From: Thermoplasmatales archaeon SW_10_69_26 | GTDB lineage: Archaea; Thermoplasmatota; SW-10-69-26 | DNA length: 64,000 nt | NCBI GenBank assembly: GCA_003009755.1 | Contig: PXUB01000043.1 | Location: forward strand, 1-64,000 | Direction of reading: 5' to 3' | Translations under genes and position numbers: made by a program | Notes under the pieces: generated by a model | What the model was told of the DNA's origin: nothing | Database searches by the model: none | Seen by the model: the letters and a program-made list of their open reading frames with translations, nothing else | In this document: piece by piece, positions 58,752-64,000 of the stretch | Position numbering within the stretch: position 1 is the stretch's first letter | Layout: each line of letters starts with the position of its first letter

Positions 58752-59231
58752 GTGCTCGACGAGATCGTCTTCCTCGTCCTCGCCGCGATCACCGTCTTCG
58801 GGGCGCTCAAGGTCGTCTCCGAGGACGAGCCCGTGCACGCCGCGATCTTCTTGGGGCTCGTGCTGCTCGGTGTCGCCGGCATCTACCTGACGCTCAGCGC
58901 CGAGTTCCTGGCCGCCATCCAGATCCTCATCTACGTCGGCGCTGTCACGACGCTGATCCTGTTCGCCGTGATGCTCACCACGCACGCCTCGCCGATGGAG
59001 GGCTTCGCCGAGGACCGGACCCCTCTGGCCGCGCTCGGCGTCGACGCCCCCAAGGGCATGGACGTCGAGGAGGTCGAAGAGGTGCCTGAGGGCGTCGAGA
59101 CCGTCGAAGAGGCCGAACGCGAGGCCGACCGCGAAGGCAGCGGCCACACGATCAAGAAGGAGGGCGCCGAGCCCGAGGCCGACGACGAGGCCGACACCGA
59201 CGAGGACGACGAGACCGGAGGACGAGCCTGA
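58752..59231 (+). CDS. nuoJ1: Complex I subunit J, N-terminal half
   Basis: 159 residues from GTG 58752, GGAGGGGGG upstream. Three helices equal to the first part of NuoJ (FLVLAAITVFGALKVV, EDEPVHAAIFLGLVLLGVAGIYLTLSAEFLAAIQILIYVGAVTTLILF). Then an 80-residue acidic, disordered tail (EEVEEVPEGVETVEEAEREADREG, DDEADTDEDDE) that probably extends into the cytoplasm. Confidence 0.92.
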   Translation: MLDEIVFLVLAAITVFGALKVVSEDEPVHAAIFLGLVLLGVAGIYLTLSAEFLAAIQILIYVGAVTTLILFAVMLTTHASPMEGFAEDRTPLAALGVDAPKGMDVEEVEEVPEGVETVEEAEREADREGSGHTIKKEGAEPEADDEADTDEDDETGGRA

Positions 59232-59503
59232 TGACCACGATCACCCGCGACGACATCCACCTCGTCGTCGCCATCTTCCTCGGTTCGCTGATCGCCGTCC
59301 AAGCCTGGGACGTCAGCGACGTCGAACCGATGCAGCAGGTCTGGGGCGCCGAACCGACCGGGATCGAATCCGTGACCGGCATCGCCGAGAACCTCTACAC
59401 GACGTGGGCGATGCCCTTCGAGGTTCTGAGCGTGCTCCTGCTCGTCGCCCTCGTCGGCGGGCTGGCGCTCGCGCTGCGTGAAGAGGAAGGAGGCATCGTC
59501 TGA
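59231..59503 (+). CDS. nuoJ2: Complex I subunit J, C-terminal half
   Basis: 90 residues; ATG overlaps the nuoJ1 stop. Two helices (IHLVVAIFLGSLIAVQAW and PFEVLSVLLLVALVGGLALAL), the second with the motif of the last NuoJ helices. Splitting NuoJ in two is also known from haloarchaea and Thermoplasma relatives. Confidence 0.85.
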   Translation: MTTITRDDIHLVVAIFLGSLIAVQAWDVSDVEPMQQVWGAEPTGIESVTGIAENLYTTWAMPFEVLSVLLLVALVGGLALALREEEGGIV

Positions 59504-59814
59504 TGGCCGTCGAGCTCGCCACCTGGTGGTACGTGGCCCTGTCCGGTACCCTGTTCGCCATCGGTACCTGGGGCCTGATGAACCGGGACAACGCGATCAT
59601 GATCCTGATGAGCATCGAGCTGTTGCTCAACGCAGCCAACATCAACTTCGCCGCCTTCTCGGCGGCCCACGGCGCCCAAGACGGGTTCACCTTCGCGCTG
59701 TTCAGCATCGCGATCGCCGCCGGCGAAGCCGCCGTCGGGCTCGCGATCTTCGTCAACCTGTTCCGGCTGCAGGACTCCGTGGACGTCTCGAAGGCCACGC
59801 TGTTGAGGGGGTGA
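59503..59814 (+). CDS. nuoK: Complex I subunit K
   Basis: 103 residues, three helices. MLMSIELLLNAANINF-type motif (ILMSIELLLNAANINFAAF) with the membrane Glu, and FALFSIAIAAGEAAVGLAIFV with the second Glu. Overlaps nuoJ2 by one base. Confidence 0.95.
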   Translation: MAVELATWWYVALSGTLFAIGTWGLMNRDNAIMILMSIELLLNAANINFAAFSAAHGAQDGFTFALFSIAIAAGEAAVGLAIFVNLFRLQDSVDVSKATLLRG

Positions 59815-59820
59815 GAAGAC

Positions 59821-61854
59821 ATGGTGATGGAGTACGCTTGGCTGATCCCTGCGCTACCGCTGGCCGCTTTCGTCCTCGTCACCCTGTTCGGATCGCGGCT
59901 GCCCGAACGCGGCGGCTACATCTCCGCGGGCGCCATCGTCGCGAGCGGCGCCCTGGCCGTCTACACCGCCTGGGAAAGCTGGGGCCGGCTCACCGAGAGC
60001 TTCCGAGGCGAGCACGGTCACTGGGGGGAGGCCTTCACGTGGACCTTCCAGGACGCGCTCGGCACCGCCTGGCTCGAGGCGGGCAACTTCGTCTTCGATC
60101 TGGGCGTCTACCTCGACAGCATCACCGCTTGGCTGCTCGGCGCCGTCGGCATCCTGACCGCCGGCATCGCCCTCTACTCGATCGGGTACATCCGCCCCGA
60201 GAAGGAGGGTTACCACCTCGACGACGGCAGCCCCATCCACGTCGACGGCCGCCAGCGCTACTACGCCGCGCTCGCGCTGTTCGTCGGCTCGATGCTGGGC
60301 TTCGTGCTCGGCTCGAACCTGCTCGAGATGTTCGTCTTCTGGGAGCTGATGGGCCTTTGCTCGTACCTGCTCATCGGCTTCTGGTACGCCAAGCCCTCCG
60401 CGGCTGCGGCGGCCAAGAAGGCCTTCCTCGTCACGCGCGTCGGGGACGTGTTCTTCCTCGGCGGGCTCGTCACCCTCGCCGTCATCTTCGGCGACGCCGT
60501 CGGGAGCGCCGTCGCTTTGGACCTGTCGACCCTGCTCGACACCGCGACGATCGAAGCCGTCGCCGCCGCCCACCCGACCGCGCTGGGCCTGTCGGTGCTC
60601 GGCCTGTTCCTCGGCGCCGTCGGCAAGTCCGCCCAGCTGCCTCTCCACGTCTGGCTGCCTGACGCGATGGAGGGTCCGACGACCGTCTCCGCGCTCATCC
60701 ACGCTGCCACGATGGTCAAGGCCGGCGTCTTCCTCGTCGCCCGGTTCTTCCCGCTGTTCGACGCCGTCCCCTGGGTGCTCTACACCGTCGCCGTCGTCGG
60801 CGCCGTGACCGCGTTCGTCGCCGCCACGATGGCCGTCGTGAACTACGACATCAAGCGCGTGCTGGCGTTCTCGACGATCAGCCAGCTCGGCTACATGTTC
60901 ATGGGCCTGGGCGTCGGCGCCGCCGTCGCCGGCGGGTTCGCCGCCGGCCTGTTCCACCTGCTCAACCACGCCTTCTTCAAGGCGCTGTTGTTCCTGTGCG
61001 CCGGCGCCGTCGGGTTCGCGCTCCACAACTACGACATGCGCGACTTCGGCGGCCTCAAGGAGTACATGCCGATCACGGCGTGGACGATGCTGGCGGCCAC
61101 CTTGGCCATCAGCGGCATCCCGCCGTTCAGCGGCTTCTTCAGCAAGGACGAGCTGCTGGCCGAGGCCTTCCTCGCCGGCAAAGAGCACGCCCTGTTCTAC
61201 GGCGTCTGGGCGCTGGCCCTCGTCACCGCCGGCCTGACGGCCTACTACATGTTCCGCCTGTGGTTCATGACGTTCCTCGGCGACTACCGAGGCGACCACG
61301 AGGAGGAGCTGGCCGACGGGACGTGGCACATGAACCTCGTGCTCGGCGTGTTCGCCGTCTTCACGCTCGTCACCGGCTTCGCCGTGTTCTTCGCCTCCGA
61401 CAACCTGCTGTTCCACCACGCCCTCGAGGTGACGCCTGCCAAGCTGGTCACCAGCTGGAAGACCTACCTCAGCCTGGGCGTGGCAGGCGCCGGCATCGCG
61501 TTGGCCTGGACCCGCTATGGACCGGACAACGTCGAGGATCACCTCACACCGGTCGGCGAAGAGACCGGCGCCGAGGGCGTCATGATCGACCGCTACTACG
61601 TGACCGAGGCCTACTACAAGGCCACCGACGCCATCGTGCTCGGCCTCGCCCGCCTGTTCGACGCCTTCGACACCCACGTCGTCGACTGGTCCGTGGACGC
61701 CATCGGCCGCTTCAACGACTGGATGGGTCGCGTCGGCAGCCGCTGGCAGACCGGCCGCGTCAGCGACTACGCCACCTGGATCCTCTCCGGGCTGCTGGCG
61801 TTCGTCGTGATCGTCGTCTACATCCTCCGCTACACCATCGGGAGGGGTATCTGA
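59821..61854 (+). CDS. nuoL: Complex I subunit L (antiporter-like)
   Basis: 677 residues, about 16 helices. FWELMGLCSYLLIGFW carries the TM5 Glu; KSAQLPLHVWLPDAMEGPTTVSALIHAATMVKAGVF the proton-path Lys/His; FSTISQLGYMFMGLGVG and SGIPPFSGFFSKDE are further signatures. The long C-terminal helix region (AYYKATDAIVLGLARLFDAFDTHVVDW) is complete. Confidence 0.96.
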   Translation: MVMEYAWLIPALPLAAFVLVTLFGSRLPERGGYISAGAIVASGALAVYTAWESWGRLTESFRGEHGHWGEAFTWTFQDALGTAWLEAGNFVFDLGVYLDSITAWLLGAVGILTAGIALYSIGYIRPEKEGYHLDDGSPIHVDGRQRYYAALALFVGSMLGFVLGSNLLEMFVFWELMGLCSYLLIGFWYAKPSAAAAAKKAFLVTRVGDVFFLGGLVTLAVIFGDAVGSAVALDLSTLLDTATIEAVAAAHPTALGLSVLGLFLGAVGKSAQLPLHVWLPDAMEGPTTVSALIHAATMVKAGVFLVARFFPLFDAVPWVLYTVAVVGAVTAFVAATMAVVNYDIKRVLAFSTISQLGYMFMGLGVGAAVAGGFAAGLFHLLNHAFFKALLFLCAGAVGFALHNYDMRDFGGLKEYMPITAWTMLAATLAISGIPPFSGFFSKDELLAEAFLAGKEHALFYGVWALALVTAGLTAYYMFRLWFMTFLGDYRGDHEEELADGTWHMNLVLGVFAVFTLVTGFAVFFASDNLLFHHALEVTPAKLVTSWKTYLSLGVAGAGIALAWTRYGPDNVEDHLTPVGEETGAEGVMIDRYYVTEAYYKATDAIVLGLARLFDAFDTHVVDWSVDAIGRFNDWMGRVGSRWQTGRVSDYATWILSGLLAFVVIVVYILRYTIGRGI

Positions 61855-61855
61855 C

Positions 61856-63337
61856 ATGACCGTCCCCTGGCTCTCCATCGCGATCTTCACGCCCCTGGTC
61901 GGCGCCGTGCTCACGATGCTCGCCGGCCGCCGCCAGATCGGCCGTGTCGTCTCGCTGATCGCCAGCGTCGTCCCGCTCGGCATCGGCGCCGGCGTGCTCG
62001 CCCGCACGCCCGGCATCGACGACTTCGTGCTGAAGGAATCGATCGCCTGGGTCAGCACCGACAGCCTCACGATCACGTACACGATGGCGCTGGACGGCCT
62101 CTCGGCGCCGTTGTTCGCGCTGACGGCGCTCCTCGTCGCAGCCGCGATCCTGTTCAGCTGGGAGGAGACCAAGCGTCCGCTCAGCTTCTTCGCGCTGCTG
62201 CTCGTCCTCGAGACGAGCGTGCTGGGCGTGTTCGCCGCGTTGGACCTGTTCGTGTTCTACGTGTTCTGGGAGTTCGTCCTCATCCCGATGTTCTTCCTCA
62301 TCGCGATCTGGGGCGGGGCTCACCGTCGCTACGCAGCGACGAAGTTCTTCGTCTACACGTTCCTCGCCTCGCTCGTGATGCTGCTGGGCTTCATGGGCAT
62401 GTACTTCGGCCTGCCCGATGGGGTCCCGGCGACGTTCAACTTCCTCGAGCTCCAGCAGTACACAGCCGGCTTCAGCGTCGAGCTGCAGATCCTGCTCTTC
62501 GTGGCCCTGCTCGTCGGGTTCGCCGTCAAGATGCCCGTCGTGCCCGTGCACACCTGGCTGCCCTGGGCCCACGTCGAGGCGCCGACCGCCGGCTCGGTCC
62601 TGCTGGCCGGCGTGCTGTTGAAGATGGGCGCCTACGGCCTGATCCGGTTCGCCATCGGCGCCTTCCCGTTCGCTGCCGTCAAGCTCGCGCCGTTGTTGCT
62701 CGTGATCGGCATCGTGTCGATCCTGTACGCGGCGTTGGTCTGCTTGGCGCAGAACGACCTCAAGCGGATGGTCGCCTTCTCCTCGATCTCCCACATGGGC
62801 GTCGCGATGCTGGGCATCGCGACCCTGAACGAGATCGGGTTCATGGGCGCCATCTACATGCTCATCGCGCACGGCCTGCTCAGCCCGCTGGCCTTCATGA
62901 TGTGCGGCTCGATCCAGCACGGCTGGGGCACGCGCGAGATCGACAAGCTCGGCGGCATCATGCAGAAGACGCCCACCATGGGCACCTTCACGATGGCCGC
63001 CTTCATCGGCTCCCTCGGCTTCCCCGGCTTCGCCGGGTTCATCGCCGAGATCGCGGTCCTCGTCGGCACCTACCAGGCGTTCGGCTGGATCGTGATCTTC
63101 CCCCTGCTCGGCGTCGTGTTGACCGCCGGCTACTACATCTGGGCCATCCAGCGCGCCCTCCACGGCGAGCTGACCGCCGAGCACGCCGACAGCGCGCACG
63201 AGATGCCGTTCTACGAGACGGCGGCCGTCGGCGTGCTCACGTTCTTCGCCATCGTCTATGGCGTCTGGCCCGCGCTGCTCACCGAGCACATCAACCCGTT
63301 CGTCGAAGGCCTGCTCTCCACCGTGGGGGTGATCTGA
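61856..63337 (+). CDS. nuoM: Complex I subunit M (antiporter-like)
   Basis: 493 residues, 14 helices. FYVFWEFVLIPMFFLI (TM5 Glu), AVKMPVVPVHTWLPWAHVEAPTAGSVLLAGVLLKMGAYGL (Lys/His path), FSSISHMGVAMLGIATLN. Complete, one base after the nuoL stop. Confidence 0.96.
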   Translation: MTVPWLSIAIFTPLVGAVLTMLAGRRQIGRVVSLIASVVPLGIGAGVLARTPGIDDFVLKESIAWVSTDSLTITYTMALDGLSAPLFALTALLVAAAILFSWEETKRPLSFFALLLVLETSVLGVFAALDLFVFYVFWEFVLIPMFFLIAIWGGAHRRYAATKFFVYTFLASLVMLLGFMGMYFGLPDGVPATFNFLELQQYTAGFSVELQILLFVALLVGFAVKMPVVPVHTWLPWAHVEAPTAGSVLLAGVLLKMGAYGLIRFAIGAFPFAAVKLAPLLLVIGIVSILYAALVCLAQNDLKRMVAFSSISHMGVAMLGIATLNEIGFMGAIYMLIAHGLLSPLAFMMCGSIQHGWGTREIDKLGGIMQKTPTMGTFTMAAFIGSLGFPGFAGFIAEIAVLVGTYQAFGWIVIFPLLGVVLTAGYYIWAIQRALHGELTAEHADSAHEMPFYETAAVGVLTFFAIVYGVWPALLTEHINPFVEGLLSTVGVI

Positions 63338-63338
63338 C

Positions 63339-64000
63339 GTGGTGATGGAGATGATCGGCGGACTGCTGCCGGAGCTCAGCCTCATCGCCGGCTCGTTCGT
63401 CATCCTGTTGGCGATGGCGCGCATCGACGAGGGCCGCTGGCCGGCCACCGTGGCCTTCGTCTCCCTGGCCTTCGCTTCCCTGTTCACGCTCGCGCAGCTC
63501 ACCGAGCTGCCCGGCCTGGGGTTCGTGCCGCAATCCGGCACCGTGCTGGACGTGTACGAGATCTCGGTGTTCGCCGCCCTGCTGAAGCTTTTGTTCCTCG
63601 TCGGGACGGCGATCGTCGTCCTCGCCTCACCGGGCTACATGGACCGCGCCTCGATGCAGGCCGAGTACTACTCCATGCTGCTCCTGGCGACGATCGGCAT
63701 GATGATCGTCGCCTCCAGCCAGGACATGCTGACCCTGTTCCTGGGCGTCGAGGTGACGAGCTTCGCCAGCTACATCCTCGCCGGCTCGTTCAAGTCCGAA
63801 CCGACGAGCGGCGAAGCTGCGACGAAGTACTTCATCACGGGCGCGTTGAGCTCCTCGCTCGTCATCTTCGGCATGTCGCTGTTGTACGGCAGCGCTGGCA
63901 CGCTGACCTTCGCCGGCCTCGCCGAGTTCTGGGCCGGCCAGGTGGAACGCTACGCCAGCCTGGGCCAGCCGGCGCTGTACCTGTTCATGTATGAGCCGAT
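63339..64000 (+). CDS. nuoN: Complex I subunit N (partial, runs off the window)
   Basis: About 220 codons from GTG 63339; not in the ORF track because no stop is reached. MVMEMIGGLLPELSLIAGSFVILL, EYYSMLLLATIGMMIVASSQDMLTLFLGVEVTSFASYILAGSFKSEPTSGEAATKYFITGALSSSLVIFGMSLLYG is the NuoN core with the TM5 Glu (GVE). Last gene of the visible operon. Confidence 0.94.
   Translation, partial: MVMEMIGGLLPELSLIAGSFVILLAMARIDEGRWPATVAFVSLAFASLFTLAQLTELPGLGFVPQSGTVLDVYEISVFAALLKLLFLVGTAIVVLASPGYMDRASMQAEYYSMLLLATIGMMIVASSQDMLTLFLGVEVTSFASYILAGSFKSEPTSGEAATKYFITGALSSSLVIFGMSLLYGSAGTLTFAGLAEFWAGQVERYASLGQPALYLFMYEP

Overview
The window comes from a high-GC euryarchaeon. The archaeal markers are a Cdc6/Orc1 initiator, both PolD subunits (DP2 carries an intein), RtcB with archease, an SUI1/eIF1 homologue, Sec11-type signal peptidases, and TATA-like boxes placed about 25-30 bp before many start codons. 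Proteins are rich in Asp/Glu, which suggests a salt-adapted cell. ThrRS is of the bacterial type with an N-terminal editing domain. Complex I has separate nuoC and nuoD, a split nuoJ, and no nuoEFG beside it. Together these point to a Thermoplasmatota- or Halobacteria-related lineage; this placement is inference. I found no tRNA or rRNA gene.

Layout. 1-4.5 kb: end of a sugar-dehydrogenase-like gene, a visibly AT-richer two-gene cassette with a PD-(D/E)XK nuclease candidate, then thrS. 4.9-8.9 kb: branched-chain aminotransferase, a Cys-rich secreted protein, a small membrane exporter, a long non-coding stretch, and a CBS/ParB-like protein. 9.0-10.9 kb: a three-gene operon of winged-helix regulator, PafA/Dop-family ligase and a 59-residue acidic Pup-like protein. 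This looks like an archaeal protein-tagging system and is the main find. 11-14.6 kb: exported and membrane proteins of unknown function and a phosphoesterase. 14.7-29 kb: information processing (HflX, an oriC-like region with cdc6, two signal peptidases, PolD DP1-DP2, RtcB). 29-34.7 kb: a DJ-1 family gene broken by TAG, small enzymes, about 1.6 kb of hairpin-rich non-coding DNA, and a MiaB-type methylthiotransferase. 34.9-43.6 kb: exported proteins, YkgJ, HIT, SUI1, archease and OsmC paralogues. 43.7-53.5 kb: acyl-CoA dehydrogenase, a membrane Ser/Thr kinase facing an FHA-HTH regulator, Rid, OGG, CBS, USP, SerA-like and a small secreted protein. 53.6-64 kb: a four-repeat secreted protein and the complex I operon nuoABCDHIJJKLMN, cut off by the window end in nuoN.

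Between genes lie several repeated or foldable elements that ordinary annotation would miss. One element of about 150-210 nt, with covarying inverted repeats, follows both rtcB and the archease gene, whose products work together in RNA ligation. A four-copy family of about 120 bp carries a covarying G-run/C-run hairpin. A unit of about 55 bp occurs three times with a TATA-like box and a conserved start codon. A stretch of about 740 bp is packed with hairpins capped by UUCG- or GNRA-type loops. Gene decay is also visible: two in-frame TAG interruptions, an MrpA remnant and a VOC/glyoxalase remnant.
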